Part shown: piece after piece, positions 10,146 through 21,088 of the stretch
Position numbering within the stretch: the stretch's first letter is position 1
Layout of the letters: each line of letters opens with the position of its first letter
DNA from: Rhodococcus sp. Z13
GTDB lineage: Bacteria > Actinomycetota > Actinomycetes > Mycobacteriales > Mycobacteriaceae
Assembly (NCBI RefSeq): GCF_025837095.1
Contig: NZ_CP107551.1
Coordinates: forward strand, 2,722,668-2,786,667
Length of the DNA stretch: 64,000 nt
Reading direction: 5' to 3'
The notes under the pieces: generated by a model
What the model saw: only the letters and a program-made list of their open reading frames with translations
Told to the model about the DNA's origin: nothing
Databases searched by the model: none
Translations under genes and position numbers: made by a program

Positions 10146-10817
10146 GTGAAGTTGCTACGCCGCGGTGGTTCCGACGACTCTGCCGATCACGAGGTCCCTG
10201 CGACCGAGACCGCTCAGGCTGCGGCTCCCGAGGAGCCGGCGCCTGCGAAGACGACCGGTAAGGGACGCCCGACGCCCAAGCGACGCGACGCCGAGAACCG
10301 GCGGCGCGGTCCCGTCGCGCCCGCCCCCCTGACGGCGAAGGAGGCGCGCGAGCGGCGCAAGGCGCTGCGCAAGTCCCAGACCAAGGAGGAGCGCAAGGCG
10401 GCCGCCGCCCAGCGGCGCTCCGAAGCGGCGGAACGCCGCAACCGGATGCTCGCCGGTGAGGAGAAGTACCTCCTGCCCCGCGACCGCGGCCCGGTCCGCG
10501 CGTACGTGCGCGATCTCGTCGACAGCCGGCGCAATCTCGTCGGTCTGTTCATGCCGCTCGCGCTGGTGCTGATCCTGTCCATGTTCCTGGGCCCGGTGGT
10601 GCAGCAGTACGTCACCCTCGCGATGTTCGTGATGATGCTGCTGATGGTCATCGAGGGCGTCTACCTGGGCCGCATGGTGAACAAGAAGGCCCGCGAGCGC
10701 TTCCCCGACTCCACGGACGGCGGCTTCGGTCTCGGCTGGTACGCCTTCGTGCGTGCCTCCCAGATCCGGAAGCTGCGGGCCCCGCTGCCCCGGGTCGAGC
10801 CCGGCGACGCCGTCTGA
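10146..10817 (+). CDS. DUF3043 membrane protein
   Basis: A conserved actinobacterial protein of unknown function (orthologue of Rv2206 by position), 223 residues. The first 110 residues are highly charged, Ala-, Arg- and Lys-rich and probably disordered (AKEARERRKALRKSQTKEERK). They are followed by RDRGPVRAYVRDLVDSRRN, typical of the family, and two transmembrane helices (about residues 130-150 and 155-175). The start GTG has no ribosome-binding site and is probably leaderless. No enzymatic motif is visible. Confidence 0.88.
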   Translation: MKLLRRGGSDDSADHEVPATETAQAAAPEEPAPAKTTGKGRPTPKRRDAENRRRGPVAPAPLTAKEARERRKALRKSQTKEERKAAAAQRRSEAAERRNRMLAGEEKYLLPRDRGPVRAYVRDLVDSRRNLVGLFMPLALVLILSMFLGPVVQQYVTLAMFVMMLLMVIEGVYLGRMVNKKARERFPDSTDGGFGLGWYAFVRASQIRKLRAPLPRVEPGDAV

Positions 10818-10899
10818 CGAACCTCACACCTCCGGAGGGCGGGGCGGCGCGGACGGATTGATAGCGTCACACGGTGATTTCCCACGCGAGAGGTGACCT

Positions 10900-11991
10900 G
10901 TGACAACCGGTTCCGAATCCCCCACCGACGTCGTCTTCCCCCGGGTCGTCGCACCCGACCTCGAGGCCCGGGTGCAGGCCGAGGAGCGCCAGCGGGATCT
11001 GACGAAGCCGGCGGGATCCCTCGGCCGTCTCGAGGATCTCGGCTGCTGGGTGGCCGCCTGCCAGGGCGAGGTCCCGCCGCATCCCTTCCGCCGTCCGCGG
11101 GTCGTGGTGTTCGCCGGCGACCACGGGGTGGCCCGTCACGGCGTGTCCGCCTATCCGCCCGAGGTCACCGCGCAGATGGTCGCGAACCTCGCCTCCGGTG
11201 GTGCGGCCGTCAACGTCCTCGCGAACGCGGCCGGTGCCGGTGTGCGCGTGGTGGACATGGCGGTCGACTGTGACACCTCCCCCGAGGTCTCGCAGTACAA
11301 GATCCGTCGCTCGAGCGGCCGCATCGACCGTGAGGACGCGCTGACCCACGAGGAGACCGTCCGCGCGATCGAGGTCGGCCGCGGTCTCGCCGACCGTGAG
11401 GTCGACGAGGGCGCGGACCTGCTCGTCGCCGGCGACATGGGCATCGGCAACACCACCCCGGCGACCGTGCTCATCGCCACCCTCACCGCCACCGAACCCG
11501 TCGCCGCCGTCGGTCGCGGCACCGGGATCGACGACAAGGGCTGGATGCGCAAGGTCACGGCGATCCGGGATGCGATGCGCCGTGCCCGGCCCCACGTGAA
11601 GGATCCCGTCGCCCTGCTGCGCACCGCCGGCGGCGCCGACTTCGCGGCGATGGCCGGTTTCCTCGCCCAGGCCGCGGTGCGCCGCACCCCGGTGATCCTC
11701 GACGGTGTCGTCGTCACCGCCGCTGCGATGGTCGCAGAGGAGATGGCTCCCGGCGCCGCACGCTGGTGGGTGGCCGGGCACCGGTCCGTCGAACCCGCCC
11801 ACAGTCTCGCCCTGCGCCACCTGCGTCTCGACCCGATCGTCGAGCTGGACATGCGGCTCGGTGAGGGTTCCGGTGCGGTGACGGCACTGCCGATCCTGCA
11901 GGGCGCCGTCGCGATCCTGGCGCAGATGGCGACCTTCTCCGAGGCCGGTGTGAGCACTCGCGACGAGTCCGCGCCGACCCCGATCGACTGA
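10900..11991 (+). CDS. cobT: Nicotinate-nucleotide--dimethylbenzimidazole phosphoribosyltransferase
   Basis: Makes alpha-ribazole phosphate for the lower ligand of cobalamin. At 363 residues it is normal for the family, with conserved [13 protein letters not shown] near residue 30, [18 protein letters not shown] near 70, and the glycine-rich [11 protein letters not shown] near 180. GAGAGGTG precedes GTG 10900. The stop overlaps the cobS ATG (TGATG), so the last two steps of nucleotide-loop assembly are translationally coupled. No cobalamin riboswitch fits in the 82 bases upstream. cobU is not in the window. Confidence 0.96.
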   Translation: MTTGSESPTDVVFPRVVAPDLEARVQAEERQRDLTKPAGSLGRLEDLGCWVAACQGEVPPHPFRRPRVVVFAGDHGVARHGVSAYPPEVTAQMVANLASGGAAVNVLANAAGAGVRVVDMAVDCDTSPEVSQYKIRRSSGRIDREDALTHEETVRAIEVGRGLADREVDEGADLLVAGDMGIGNTTPATVLIATLTATEPVAAVGRGTGIDDKGWMRKVTAIRDAMRRARPHVKDPVALLRTAGGADFAAMAGFLAQAAVRRTPVILDGVVVTAAAMVAEEMAPGAARWWVAGHRSVEPAHSLALRHLRLDPIVELDMRLGEGSGAVTALPILQGAVAILAQMATFSEAGVSTRDESAPTPID

Positions 11992-12755
11992 TGCTCCGGC
12001 GCTGGACCGGCGGGGTGGCACTGGCACTGTCCTGGCTGACGGTGCTCCCCTTCCGCGGGCCGTCCGAGATCGATCGTGCGGTCGCCGCGCGCGCCATCAC
12101 CGCCGCCCCCGTGGCCGGTGCCGTGCTCGGCGCCGCGGCCGCGGTGGTGTGCCTGCTCACGTCGGGTCTCGGCGCTCCCGCCCTGGTGACGGGTCTGCTG
12201 TGCGTCGGTGTGCTCGCCGTCGGCACCCGCGGGATGCACGTCGACGGGTTGAGCGACACCGCCGACGGTCTCGGATGCTACGGCCCGCCCGAGCGGGCAC
12301 GCGAGGTGATGCACGGTGGCGGTGCAGGCCCGTTCGGGGTGGCCGCGCTCGTCGTCGTACTCGGACTGCAGGCCGCGTCCTTCGGAACCCTCGCCGACGC
12401 CCGCGCGTGGACGGCGGTGGCCGTCGCCGTGTTCACCGGACGGGTCGCGGTGGTGCTCGCCTGCCGGCGCGGCATCGACGCCGCACCGGGCAGTGGATTC
12501 GGCACGCTCGTCGCCGGGAGCCAGGGGCCGGTCGCGGCCGTGCTGTGGCCGCTCGCGGCGGCCGTGCTCGCGGCGGTGTGGCTGCCCGGTCCCTGGTGGG
12601 CGGGACCGCTCGTCGTGGCGGTGGTGCTCCTGGTGTCCGTGCCGTTCGTCCGGCACTGCGCGACCCGCTTCGGGGGCCTGAACGGGGACGTCCTCGGAGC
12701 GGTCACCGAGGGCACGGTCGCCGCGATCGCGGTGGCCGCCACCTGCCTGCTCTGA
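11991..12755 (+). CDS. cobS: Adenosylcobinamide-GDP ribazoletransferase (cobalamin synthase)
   Basis: Integral membrane enzyme that joins adenosylcobinamide-GDP to alpha-ribazole, the final step of cobalamin assembly. The 254-residue protein has several hydrophobic helices and the family motif GTRGMHVDGLSDTADGLG (about residues 78-95), whose acidic residues bind Mg2+. A second motif, GPFGVAALVV, follows near residue 110. Coupled to cobT by overlapping stop and start codons. Confidence 0.95.
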   Translation: MLRRWTGGVALALSWLTVLPFRGPSEIDRAVAARAITAAPVAGAVLGAAAAVVCLLTSGLGAPALVTGLLCVGVLAVGTRGMHVDGLSDTADGLGCYGPPERAREVMHGGGAGPFGVAALVVVLGLQAASFGTLADARAWTAVAVAVFTGRVAVVLACRRGIDAAPGSGFGTLVAGSQGPVAAVLWPLAAAVLAAVWLPGPWWAGPLVVAVVLLVSVPFVRHCATRFGGLNGDVLGAVTEGTVAAIAVAATCLL

Positions 12756-12775
12756 GCGGCTTCGCCACCTATGCC

Positions 12776-12808
12776 GCGGGGCGTCACCGGATTCCGGTGA
12801 CGCCCCGC
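12776..12808. terminator. Bidirectional terminator between cobS and ilvE
   Basis: A 15-bp perfect stem (GCGGGGCGTCACCGG and its complement) with the loop ATT. Confidence 0.85.
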
Positions 12809-12830
12809 GCGGGTCTCGGCGACCGACGAT

Positions 12831-13937
12831 TCACTTGCGCAGCGTGGTCATCCATCCGTGGGTGTCGGCGAAGGTGCCGCGCTGGATCCCGGTGAGGGTG
12901 TCGCGCAGCGCCATCGTGATCGGGCCGGGCTCGCCGTCGGCAATGGTGAACTCGCCGTCCTTGTCCTTGACCTTGCCGACCGGGGTGATGACGGCGGCGG
13001 TGCCGCACGCGAACACCTCGGTGATCTCGCCGCTCGCGGCCTTCTCGCGCCACTCGTCGGTGCTGATGCGCCGCTCCTCGACCGCCAGGCCGGAGTCCTT
13101 GGCGAGGGTGAGCAGCGAGTCGCGGGTGATGCCCGGCAGCAGGGAGCCGGACAGCTCCGGGGTGACGAGGCGCGCGTCGGCGCCGGACCCGTACACGAAG
13201 TACAGGTTCATGCCGCCCATCTCCTCGACGTACTTGCGCTCGATCGCGTCGAGCCACACCACCTGGTCACAGCCCTGGTCGGCGGCGTAGGCCTGCGCGA
13301 CCAGCGAGGCCGCGTAGTTGCCGGCGAACTTCGCCGCCCCGGTGCCGCCGGGAGCGGCCCGCACGTACTCACGCGACAGCCACACGTTGACGGGCTTGAC
13401 GCCGCGCGGGAAGTACGCGCCGGCCGGGGAGGCGATGACGAGGAACCTGTACTCGCCGGCCGGGTGCACACCGAGGGCCGCCTCGGTCGCGAATGCGAAG
13501 GGACGCAGGTAGAGCGACTCCTCGCCACCGGCGGCCGGGACCCATTCGTTGTCGACGTCGATCAGCTCGGTGATCGCCTGCACGAAGAGCTCCTCCGGCA
13601 GGTTCGGCATCGCGAGACGTTCCGCGGACCGGTTCATGCGCGCGGCGTTGGCGGTCACGCGGAACGACGCGATGCTGCCGTCGGGCTGCCGGTAGGCCTT
13701 GAGGCCCTCGAAGATGGCCTGTCCGTAGTGCAGCACCATCGCGGCCGGATCGAGGGTGATGGGCGAGTACGGCTCGACCTTGGCGTCGTGCCAGCCCTTC
13801 CCCTCGATGTAGGTGATCGACACCATGTGGTCGGTGAAGTGCTTCCCGAAGCCGGGATTCGACAGAATCTCCTGTCGCCGCTCAGCGGGTGTCGGGGAAG
13901 GATGCTGGATGCGGGCGAATTCGAGGACCTCTGTCAT
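12831..13937 (-). CDS. ilvE: Branched-chain amino acid aminotransferase
   Basis: PLP-dependent class IV transaminase for the last step of Leu, Ile and Val synthesis. From ATG 13937 it is 368 residues, the same length I recall for mycobacterial IlvE. The PLP lysine lies in [13 protein letters not shown] (about residue 230), and the phosphate-binding part is seen in [13 protein letters not shown] near the C-terminus. An in-frame GTG at 13970 would add 11 residues, but it lies upstream of a -10 element placed for leaderless initiation at 13937. The gene follows gcvT on the same strand. Confidence 0.95.
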   Translation of the reverse strand: MTEVLEFARIQHPSPTPAERRQEILSNPGFGKHFTDHMVSITYIEGKGWHDAKVEPYSPITLDPAAMVLHYGQAIFEGLKAYRQPDGSIASFRVTANAARMNRSAERLAMPNLPEELFVQAITELIDVDNEWVPAAGGEESLYLRPFAFATEAALGVHPAGEYRFLVIASPAGAYFPRGVKPVNVWLSREYVRAAPGGTGAAKFAGNYAASLVAQAYAADQGCDQVVWLDAIERKYVEEMGGMNLYFVYGSGADARLVTPELSGSLLPGITRDSLLTLAKDSGLAVEERRISTDEWREKAASGEITEVFACGTAAVITPVGKVKDKDGEFTIADGEPGPITMALRDTLTGIQRGTFADTHGWMTTLRK

Positions 13938-13945
13938 GGACGTCA

Positions 13946-13951
13946 ATGGTA
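13946..13951 (-). promoter_or_regulatory. -10 element supporting leaderless ilvE start
   Basis: On the minus strand TACCAT (TANNNT) is followed by 8 bases and then the ilvE ATG. No ribosome-binding site lies between. This favours the shorter ilvE start. Confidence 0.45.
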
Positions 13952-13969
13952 CAACCGGACCCGATCGCA

Positions 13970-15067
13970 CTACCTCGTGTGGTCCTCGACGAAGGGCGGA
14001 ACGACCACCTCGGCGCGCAGCGACCGGCCCCGCACGTCGACCGTGACCTCGTCACCGGCCTCGATGCCCGCCGCCGTGTCGAGCAGGGCGAGCGCGATCC
14101 CGACCTTGAGGGTCGGCGAGAAGGTACCCGAGGTGGTCCGGCCCACCGCGTCGCCCTCGCGCAGGACGGTCAGGTCCTGCCGCAGCACACCGCGGGCGAG
14201 GGCGCGCAGGCCCCACAGCCGCCGTGCCGGACCGGACTCCTTCTGTGCGAGCAGCGCGTCGCGGCCCCAGAACTGCGGCTTCTTCCAGCCGACGGCCCAG
14301 CCGACCCGCGCTTCGAGCGGGGAGATGTCGACCGACAGTTCGTGGCCGTGCAGGGCGTAGCCCATCTCGGTGCGCAGCGTGTCGCGGGCACCGAGCCCGG
14401 CGACCTGGCCGCCCTCCGCGCGCACCGCTTCGAGCAGGGCACGGAAGACGGTCTCGGCGTCGTCCCGGAGCGGCAGCACCTCGTAGCCGCGTTCTCCGGT
14501 GTAGCCGCTGCGACACACCCGCACCGGTGCGCCCCGGTACTCGGCGTCGGCGAAGCCCATGTAGTCGATGTCGGTGGGCAGCCCCAGCGCGGTGAGGACC
14601 GCCACGGACTTCGGGCCCTGCACGGCGAAGACGGCGTGGTCGCGGTGCCGGTTCGTCACGGTGACATCCGCGGGCGCGGCGGCGGCCAGCGCCTCGACGA
14701 CGGCAGCGGTGTTCGCGGCGTTCGGGACGAGGAAGAGTTCCTCGTCGGAGACGTAGTAGACGATCAGGTCGTCGATCACGCCACCGGTCTCGGTGCAGCA
14801 CAGCGTGTACTGGGCCCTGCCGGGGCCGATGCGGGTGAGGTCGTTGGTCAGGGCCGTGTTCACGAACTCGGCGGCACCCGGACCGGCGACGACCGCCTTG
14901 CCGAGGTGGCTGACGTCGAACAGGCCCACCGTCTCACGGACGGCGGTGTGCTCGGCGACCGTCCCGGCGTACGAGACCGGCATCTCCCACCCGCCGAAGG
15001 GGGCGAAGGTGGCGCCGAGTTCGGTGTGCACCGCGTGGATCGGACCGTGCTGCAGATCGTCGCTCAT
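13970..15067 (-). CDS. gcvT: Glycine cleavage system T protein (aminomethyltransferase)
   Basis: Tetrahydrofolate-dependent aminomethyltransferase that releases ammonia and methylene-THF from the aminomethyl-lipoyl H protein. It has 365 residues and the family features [17 protein letters not shown] (about residues 16-32), [10 protein letters not shown] near 48 and [10 protein letters not shown] near 185. gcvP and gcvH are not in the window, as in mycobacteria where gcvT is also detached. Its H-protein partner depends on lipoate, made by lipA and lipB 5 kb away. It ends 33 bases before the ilvE start on the same strand. Confidence 0.95.
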   Translation of the reverse strand: MSDDLQHGPIHAVHTELGATFAPFGGWEMPVSYAGTVAEHTAVRETVGLFDVSHLGKAVVAGPGAAEFVNTALTNDLTRIGPGRAQYTLCCTETGGVIDDLIVYYVSDEELFLVPNAANTAAVVEALAAAAPADVTVTNRHRDHAVFAVQGPKSVAVLTALGLPTDIDYMGFADAEYRGAPVRVCRSGYTGERGYEVLPLRDDAETVFRALLEAVRAEGGQVAGLGARDTLRTEMGYALHGHELSVDISPLEARVGWAVGWKKPQFWGRDALLAQKESGPARRLWGLRALARGVLRQDLTVLREGDAVGRTTSGTFSPTLKVGIALALLDTAAGIEAGDEVTVDVRGRSLRAEVVVPPFVEDHTR

Positions 15068-15178
15068 GACCCTGGACGCTATCCCACCGGCGCGCCGATC
15101 GTCGCCGTGGTCACTAGCATCGAGTCGTTCCCGCCGACGACATGTCCTGTCGCCGCTACTGCTTCAAGGAGACGCCCT

Positions 15179-16690
15179 GTGAGTGCACCGAGCCCCGACC
15201 TCCCCGAACTCGTTCTCGCCGGATCGGTATCGAAGCGAGCCGACGTTCTCGTCGTCGGCCTGACCTCCTCCGACGGGACCCCCGAGATCCTCGCCGGCAA
15301 CGCACCGGTGGACGAGGAGATCCTCGGTGAGGTGCTCGACGCGGTGGTGGCGGTGGGCGCGAAGGGCCGCAGCGAGGAGCTGACCCGCGTCCCGGCACCG
15401 GCCTCGCTACCCGTGGCGAGCGTCCTGGCGGTCGGTCTCGGTGACGCCGACCGGATCGACGCCGAGCAGGTCCGCCGCTCCGCCGGTGCCGCCGCGCGCG
15501 CCCTGACAGGGGTCGGCACGGTCGCGACCATCCTGTCGGCCGTCGACCTCGGTGCCGCCGCGGAGGGATTCGCCCTCGGTGCGTACACCTACACCGAATT
15601 CCGTTCGGAGAAGTCCGCGCCGAAGGAGGACGCCCGCCCGGTCGCTCGTGTCGAACTGCTCGTCCCGTCCACCCGGGACCGTGCCGCCAAAGCCGCGCTG
15701 ACGCGCGCCGTCGCGGTCGCGGAGGCCGTCGCGATCGCCCGCGACTTCGTCAACACCCCGCCGAGCCACCTGTACCCCGCCGAGTTCGCGGAGCGCGCCA
15801 AGGCGCTGGGCGAGGCCGCAGGTCTGAAGGTCGAGGTGCTCGACGAGAAGGCCCTCGAGAAGCAGGGCTTCGGCGGCATCATCGGCGTCGGCAAGGGCTC
15901 GTCGCGGCCGCCGCGCCTGGTGCGCCTGTCGTACACGGCCAAGAAGCGCAAGGCCCCGAAGGTCGCGCTGGTGGGCAAGGGCATCACCTTCGACACCGGT
16001 GGCATCTCCATCAAGCCGGCCGCGGGCATGGAGCAGATGACCTCCGACATGGCCGGTGCGGCCGCGGTCGTCGCGACCGTGGTGCTCGCCGCGAAGCTCG
16101 GGGTCGGTGCGAACGTCACCGCCACGGTGCCGATGGCCGAGAACATGCCGTCGGCGACGGCGCAGCGTCCGGGTGACGTCCTGACGCAGTACGGCGGCAC
16201 GACCGTCGAGGTGATCAACACCGACGCCGAGGGCCGCCTCATTCTGGCCGACGCGATCGTGCGGGCCTGCGAGGACGAACCGGACTACCTCATCGACACC
16301 GCGACCCTCACCGGCGCGCAGATGGTCGCGCTGGGCACCCGCACCCCGGGCGTCATGGGACACGACGAGTTCCGCGATCGCGTGGCCGCGCTGTCGCAGG
16401 AGGTCGGCGAGAACGGCTGGCCCATGCCGTTCCCGAAGGAACTGCGCGGCGACCTCGAGTCCCGCGTGGCCGATCTCGCGAACGTCTCCCCGCACCGCTG
16501 GGGCGGCATGCTCACGGCCGGGATCTTCCTGAAGGAGTTCGTCGCCGAGGGTGTCCAGTGGGCCCACATCGACGTCGCCGGCCCTGCCTTCAACACGGGT
16601 GGTCCCTACGGTTACGTGGGCAAGGGCGGCACCGGTGTCCCGGTCCGCACGATGCTCGCGGTCATCGAGGACGTCGCCGAGCGCGGATGA
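15179..16690 (+). CDS. pepA: Leucyl aminopeptidase, M17 family
   Basis: Cytosolic di-metal aminopeptidase removing N-terminal residues from peptides. From GTG 15179, with AAGGAGAC six bases before it, the protein is 503 residues; the much longer open frame upstream runs antisense through gcvT and is not real. An N-terminal macro-like domain (1-160) precedes the catalytic domain, which shows [16 protein letters not shown] (metal-binding Lys and Asp, about residue 270) and the M17 signature [13 protein letters not shown] near 348. Known as pepB in M. tuberculosis. Confidence 0.95.
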   Translation: MSAPSPDLPELVLAGSVSKRADVLVVGLTSSDGTPEILAGNAPVDEEILGEVLDAVVAVGAKGRSEELTRVPAPASLPVASVLAVGLGDADRIDAEQVRRSAGAAARALTGVGTVATILSAVDLGAAAEGFALGAYTYTEFRSEKSAPKEDARPVARVELLVPSTRDRAAKAALTRAVAVAEAVAIARDFVNTPPSHLYPAEFAERAKALGEAAGLKVEVLDEKALEKQGFGGIIGVGKGSSRPPRLVRLSYTAKKRKAPKVALVGKGITFDTGGISIKPAAGMEQMTSDMAGAAAVVATVVLAAKLGVGANVTATVPMAENMPSATAQRPGDVLTQYGGTTVEVINTDAEGRLILADAIVRACEDEPDYLIDTATLTGAQMVALGTRTPGVMGHDEFRDRVAALSQEVGENGWPMPFPKELRGDLESRVADLANVSPHRWGGMLTAGIFLKEFVAEGVQWAHIDVAGPAFNTGGPYGYVGKGGTGVPVRTMLAVIEDVAERG

Positions 16691-16697
16691 TCTTCCT

Positions 16698-16736
16698 ACC
16701 GGTTCCCTCCCCTCCCGCGGAAGGGAGGGAACCGGT
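16698..16736 (+). terminator. Terminator after pepA
   Basis: A 14-bp perfect stem (ACCGGTTCCCTCCC and its complement) with an 11-base loop starts 8 bases after the stop codon. Confidence 0.8.
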
Positions 16737-16977
16737 GTGATCGGCAACAACGGACGCGCCGCTGTGAGGTGATCCGCCCCTCCCCGAACGTCACCGAAAG
16801 ATAGGTGCAAGGATGAGAGGGGCCATGCCTCGCCGGTATCGGCCCGACCGAACACGTGAACCAGCAGGCACGGGGGCCTTCCCCCGCGCAGAATGGTCGA
16901 CGACCACACAATGGTCGGAGACCACGAGTCGGTACAACTCAACACACACGAACACAACCGTCGAGGAGTCAACAGAC

Positions 16978-19062
16978 ATGGCCTTCTCCGTCCAGATGCC
17001 AGCGCTTGGTGAGAGCGTCACCGAGGGAACTGTCACGCGATGGCTCAAGCAGGAAGGAGACACGGTCGAAGTCGACGAGCCCTTGCTCGAAGTCTCCACG
17101 GACAAGGTCGACACCGAGATCCCCTCGCCCGCTTCCGGTGTGCTGATCAAGATCGTCGCGCAGGAGGACGACACCGTCGAGATCGGCGGTGAGCTCGCCG
17201 TCATCGGTGAGGCAGGCGAGTCCGCCGGCAGCGCCCCCGCGCCCGCCGCCGAGGCTCCGGCCGCCGAGGCCGCTCCGGCTCCCGCCGCAGAAGCGGCTCC
17301 GGCTCCGTCCGCGCCCGCCCCCACCTCGGGCGGCAGCGCCGAGGGCACCCCGGTCACCATGCCGGCGCTCGGCGAGTCGGTCACCGAAGGCACCGTCACC
17401 CGCTGGCTGAAGTCCGTCGGCGACGAGGTCGCCGTCGACGAGCCGCTCCTCGAGGTCTCCACCGACAAGGTCGACACCGAGATCCCCTCCCCCGTGGCCG
17501 GCATCCTCGTCGAGATCTCCGCCCAGGAGGACGAGACCGTCGAGGTCGGCGGACAGCTCGCCGTCATCGGCTCCGAGGCACCCGCCGCCGAGACCGCCCC
17601 GGCTGCTCCCGCCCCGGCCCCGGCCGCCGAGGAGAAGCCCGCCGCAGAAGCGGCTCCGGCTCCGTCCGCGCCCGCCCCCACCTCGGGCGGCAGCGCCGAG
17701 GGCACCCCGGTCACCATGCCGGCGCTCGGCGAGTCGGTCACCGAAGGCACCGTCACCCGCTGGCTGAAGTCCGTCGGCGACGAGGTCGCCGTCGACGAGC
17801 CGCTCCTCGAGGTCTCCACCGACAAGGTCGACACCGAGATCCCCTCCCCCGTGGCCGGCATCCTCGTCGAGATCTCCGCCCAGGAGGACGAGACCGTCGA
17901 GGTCGGCGGACAGCTCGCCGTCATCGGCTCCGAGGCACCCGCCGCCGAGACCGCCCCGGCTGCTCCCGCCCCGGCCCCGGCCGCCGAGGGGAAGCCCGCT
18001 CCGGCTCCCGCCCCGAAGGCCGAGCCGGCTGCTCCCGCCCCGGCTCCGAAGGTCGAGCAGTCCGCCCCGGCCCCGGCGCCGAAGCCGGTCGCGGCCCCGG
18101 CCCCGGCCGCGCAGCAGTCCGCTCCGAGCGGTGCGACCCCGTACGTCACGCCGCTGGTCCGCAAGCTCGCCGCCCAGCACGGCGTGGACCTGTCCACGGT
18201 CCAGGGCACCGGCGTCGGTGGCCGCATCCGCAAGCAGGACGTCCTGGCCGCTGCCGAGGGCAGTAAGGCCGCCGGTGGCGAGAAGAAGGCCGCCGCTCCG
18301 GCCGGTCCGCTGCCGGGCGTGCGCCCCGAGCTCGCCAAGCTGCGCGGCACCACCCAGAAGGTCAACCGCATCCGCCAGATCACGGCGAAGAAGACCCTCG
18401 AGTCGCTGCAGACCACCGCGCAGCTCACGCAGACCTTCGAAGTCGACGTGACCAAGATCGCGCAGCTGCGCGCCGAGGCGAAGAAGGCCTTCTCGGAGCG
18501 CGAGGGCGTCAACCTCACCTTCCTGCCCTTCTTCGCGAAGGCGGTCGTCGAGGCGCTGCGTCTGCATCCGAACGTCAACGCCTCGTACGACGACAGCAAG
18601 AAGGAGATCACCTACCACGCCGCCGAGAACCTCGGCATCGCGGTCGACACCGAGCAGGGTCTGCTCTCCCCGGTGATCCACAACGCCGGCGACCTGTCGC
18701 TGGCCGAGCTGGCCCGGGCGATCGCCGACATCGCCGACCGTGCGCGCAACGGTGGCCTCAAGCCCGACGAGCTGGCCGGTGGCACCTTCACCATCACCAA
18801 CATCGGCAGCCAGGGCGCACTGTTCGACACCCCGATCCTCGTGCCGCCGCAGGCCGCGATGCTCGGCACCGGCGCGATCGTCAAGCGCCCGGTCGTGGTG
18901 ATCGACGAGACCGGCAACGAGTCCATCGGCGTCCGCTCGATGTGCTACCTGCCGCTCACCTACGATCACCGCTTGATCGACGGCGCCGACGCGGGCCGCT
19001 TCCTCAAGACGATCAAGCATCGTCTCGAGGAAGGTGCGTTCGAGGCCGATCTGGGCCTGTAG
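16978..19062 (+). CDS. sucB: Dihydrolipoamide acyltransferase (E2) with three lipoyl domains
   Basis: E2 core of the pyruvate dehydrogenase complex (DlaT/SucB), working with AceE encoded at 49 kb. The 694-residue protein has three lipoyl domains with DKVDTE lysines at residues 43, 164 and 283, Ala-Pro linkers, a peripheral-subunit-binding domain (about 386-425, [15 protein letters not shown] and GRIRKQDVL) and a catalytic domain ending in [14 protein letters not shown] with catalytic His664. M. tuberculosis DlaT has two lipoyl domains, so one is extra; domains 2 and 3 come from a recent tandem duplication. ATG 16978 follows AGGAG; an ATG at 16813 would add a non-homologous leader. Confidence 0.96.
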   Translation: MAFSVQMPALGESVTEGTVTRWLKQEGDTVEVDEPLLEVSTDKVDTEIPSPASGVLIKIVAQEDDTVEIGGELAVIGEAGESAGSAPAPAAEAPAAEAAPAPAAEAAPAPSAPAPTSGGSAEGTPVTMPALGESVTEGTVTRWLKSVGDEVAVDEPLLEVSTDKVDTEIPSPVAGILVEISAQEDETVEVGGQLAVIGSEAPAAETAPAAPAPAPAAEEKPAAEAAPAPSAPAPTSGGSAEGTPVTMPALGESVTEGTVTRWLKSVGDEVAVDEPLLEVSTDKVDTEIPSPVAGILVEISAQEDETVEVGGQLAVIGSEAPAAETAPAAPAPAPAAEGKPAPAPAPKAEPAAPAPAPKVEQSAPAPAPKPVAAPAPAAQQSAPSGATPYVTPLVRKLAAQHGVDLSTVQGTGVGGRIRKQDVLAAAEGSKAAGGEKKAAAPAGPLPGVRPELAKLRGTTQKVNRIRQITAKKTLESLQTTAQLTQTFEVDVTKIAQLRAEAKKAFSEREGVNLTFLPFFAKAVVEALRLHPNVNASYDDSKKEITYHAAENLGIAVDTEQGLLSPVIHNAGDLSLAELARAIADIADRARNGGLKPDELAGGTFTITNIGSQGALFDTPILVPPQAAMLGTGAIVKRPVVVIDETGNESIGVRSMCYLPLTYDHRLIDGADAGRFLKTIKHRLEEGAFEADLGL
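17281..17994 (+). repeat. Two 357-bp tandem repeats encoding lipoyl domains 2 and 3
   Basis: Units 17281-17637 and 17638-17994 read as identical except for one base (A at 17633, G at 17990, changing Glu to Gly in the linker). Each unit is 119 codons and covers one Ala-Pro linker plus one complete lipoyl domain, so the duplication is in frame. The first lipoyl domain (16978-17220) differs at many positions and is not part of it. Confidence 0.95.
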
Positions 19063-19092
19063 TCCCGGAACCGGACACGACCGGAACCTCGT

Positions 19093-19126
19093 AGCGGGGG
19101 CATCGCCGAGAGGCGGTGCCCCCGCT
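19093..19126 (+). terminator. Terminator after sucB
   Basis: A 15-bp stem with one G-T pair (AGCGGGGGCATCGCC against GGCGGTGCCCCCGCT) and the loop GAGA starts 30 bases after the E2 stop. Confidence 0.75.
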
Positions 19127-19161
19127 CGCGTCCGCACCCCCGCGGCGTAGAGTTCGGAAAC

Positions 19162-19941
19162 ATGAGCGATCCCTCGTCTTCCGCCCGTTTCGATTCGACG
19201 CCGGTCACCGTCGCCCGTCTCGGAACGGTCGACTATCTCGAGGCGTGGGAGAAGCAGCGCGAGCTCGCGAACGAGCGTGCCGAGGGTGTCGGCACCGACA
19301 CGCTGCTGCTGCTCGAGCACCCGCCCGTCTACACCGCGGGGCGCCGCACCGAGGACGCCGACCGGCCCACCGACGGCACCCCGGTCATCGATGTCGACCG
19401 CGGCGGCAAGATCACCTGGCACGGTCCCGGTCAGCTCGTCGGTTACCCGATCGTGCGGCTCGCCGAGCCGATCGACGTCGTCGGCTACGTGCGCCGCATC
19501 GAGCAGGCCCTGATCCACGTGTGCACGGAGATGGGACTGGTGTGCGGACGCGTCGAGGGACGCTCCGGTGTGTGGCTGCCGGCCGAGATGCGCGACGGCA
19601 CGTGGCTGCCCGAACGCAAGATCGCCGCCATCGGCATCCGGGTGCAGCGCGGCGTCGCGATGCACGGTTTCGCACTCAACTGCAATGCGGCGCTGGACGC
19701 CTTCGACGCGATCGTGCCGTGCGGCATCCGCGATGCCGGGGTGGCGTCGCTGAGCCGCGAGCTCGGCCGCGACGTCACCGTCGACGAGATGATCCCCGCG
19801 GTCACCGAGGCCGTCATCGCTGCACTCGACGGCCGAATCCCCGTGACCGAGTGCGACATCGAGCGGGTCACCTTCGAGGAGGCCGCGCGTCGCGCCGGAA
19901 GCCCGTCCTCCACGCCCGAATTCACTACTCACCGGTTCTGA
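19162..19941 (+). CDS. lipB: Octanoyltransferase LipB
   Basis: Transfers octanoyl groups from acyl-ACP to lipoyl-domain lysines. The 259-residue protein carries the family signature for substrate binding, [18 protein letters not shown] (about residues 80-97), the conserved Lys in [11 protein letters not shown] near 155 and the catalytic Cys in VPCGIRDAG near 193. There is a short Ser-rich N-terminal extension of about 12 residues. It lies directly after its substrate gene sucB and 55 bases before lipA. Confidence 0.96.
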   Translation: MSDPSSSARFDSTPVTVARLGTVDYLEAWEKQRELANERAEGVGTDTLLLLEHPPVYTAGRRTEDADRPTDGTPVIDVDRGGKITWHGPGQLVGYPIVRLAEPIDVVGYVRRIEQALIHVCTEMGLVCGRVEGRSGVWLPAEMRDGTWLPERKIAAIGIRVQRGVAMHGFALNCNAALDAFDAIVPCGIRDAGVASLSRELGRDVTVDEMIPAVTEAVIAALDGRIPVTECDIERVTFEEAARRAGSPSSTPEFTTHRF

Positions 19942-19996
19942 CCGGGCCCGCTCCCCGGCCGGATACGGGCGTGACGAGCGGCGTACGATCGAGGTC

Positions 19997-21007
19997 GTGA
20001 CTGTGGCCCCAGAAGGACGCAAGCTGCTGCGGATCGAGACCCGAAACGTGCAGACGCCGATCGAACGCAAACCCAACTGGATCAGGACCCGGGCGAAGAT
20101 GGGCCCGGAGTACACCGACCTCAAGGGCCTGGTGCGACGCGAGGGTCTGCACACGGTCTGCGAGGAAGCCGGCTGCCCCAACATCTACGAGTGCTGGGAG
20201 GACCGGGAGGCGACCTTCCTCATCGGTGGCGAGCAGTGCACGCGGCGCTGCGACTTCTGCCAGATCGACACCGGTAAGCCCACCGCACTCGACCGGGACG
20301 AACCGCGCCGGGTCGCCGAGTCGGTGCGCTCGATGGGACTGCGCTACTCGACCATCACCGGTGTCGCCCGCGACGACCTGCCCGACGGCGGTGCCTGGCT
20401 GTACGCCGAGACCGTGCGGCAGATCCACGAACTCAACCCGGGCACGGGCGTCGAGAACCTCATCCCCGACTTCAACGGCAAGCCCGACCTCCTGCAGGAG
20501 GTCTTCGAGTCGCGTCCCGAGGTACTCGCGCACAACGTCGAGACCGTGCCGCGCATCTTCAAGCGCATCCGCCCGGCCTTCCGTTACGAGCGGTCGCTCG
20601 ACGTGATCCGCCAGGCCCGCGACTTCGGTCTGGTCACCAAGTCGAACCTCATCCTCGGTATGGGCGAGACCCCCGAGGAGGTCACCGAGGCGCTGCAGGA
20701 CCTGCACGACGCGGGCTGCGACATCATCACCATCACCCAGTACCTGCGGCCCTCGCCGCTGCATCATCCCGTCGAACGGTGGGTCAAGCCGCAGGAGTTC
20801 GTCGAGCACTCCGAGAAGGCCCGAGAGATCGGGTTCGCCGGTGTGATGGCCGGACCGCTGGTGCGCTCGTCCTACCGCGCCGGCCGCCTCTACGCGCAGG
20901 CGATGGCCCGGCACGGTCGCGAACTGTCCCCGGCGCTGGCACATCTCGCCGAGGAGGGCACCGCCTCGCAGGAGGCGAGCGCCGTGCTCGCCCGCTTCGG
21001 CGACTGA
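19997..21007 (+). CDS. lipA: Lipoyl synthase LipA
   Basis: Radical-SAM enzyme that inserts two sulfur atoms into octanoyl-lysine. The 336-residue protein contains both cluster motifs: the auxiliary cluster [12 protein letters not shown] (about residues 55-66) and the radical-SAM CTRRCDFC (about 81-88). The sacrificed auxiliary cluster needs Fe-S supply, possibly from ErpA or related carriers. It starts with GTG. It forms a lipoylation unit with lipB and sucB. Confidence 0.97.
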   Translation: MTVAPEGRKLLRIETRNVQTPIERKPNWIRTRAKMGPEYTDLKGLVRREGLHTVCEEAGCPNIYECWEDREATFLIGGEQCTRRCDFCQIDTGKPTALDRDEPRRVAESVRSMGLRYSTITGVARDDLPDGGAWLYAETVRQIHELNPGTGVENLIPDFNGKPDLLQEVFESRPEVLAHNVETVPRIFKRIRPAFRYERSLDVIRQARDFGLVTKSNLILGMGETPEEVTEALQDLHDAGCDIITITQYLRPSPLHHPVERWVKPQEFVEHSEKAREIGFAGVMAGPLVRSSYRAGRLYAQAMARHGRELSPALAHLAEEGTASQEASAVLARFGD

Positions 21008-21088
21008 CGTCCGAGCCGCTCGTCGCGGCTTTCCGGTACGGCCCCGGTGGTGGTAATCGCGCCCTCACCGGGGCCGTATCCTTGTGGC

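Noticed and set aside
10818-10899. Cobalamin riboswitch before cobT
   Set aside because: Only 82 bases are available and no B12-box-like sequence was seen.
13889-15178. Long N-terminal extension of pepA
   Set aside because: The frame is merely open antisense to gcvT; AAGGAGAC before GTG 15179 and the family length fix the true start.
15068-15178. Glycine riboswitch before gcvT
   Set aside because: The 111-base divergent gap is too short for a tandem aptamer and shows no typical conserved core.
16813-16977. Earlier ATG start for the E2 gene
   Set aside because: The 55 added residues (Arg/Thr-rich) are unlike any lipoyl-domain protein and the AGGAG before 16978 is better placed.
16969-20184. 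1071-codon open frame antisense to sucB and lipB
   Set aside because: Mirrors the Ala-Pro repeat codons; no homology pattern, and three sense genes occupy the region.
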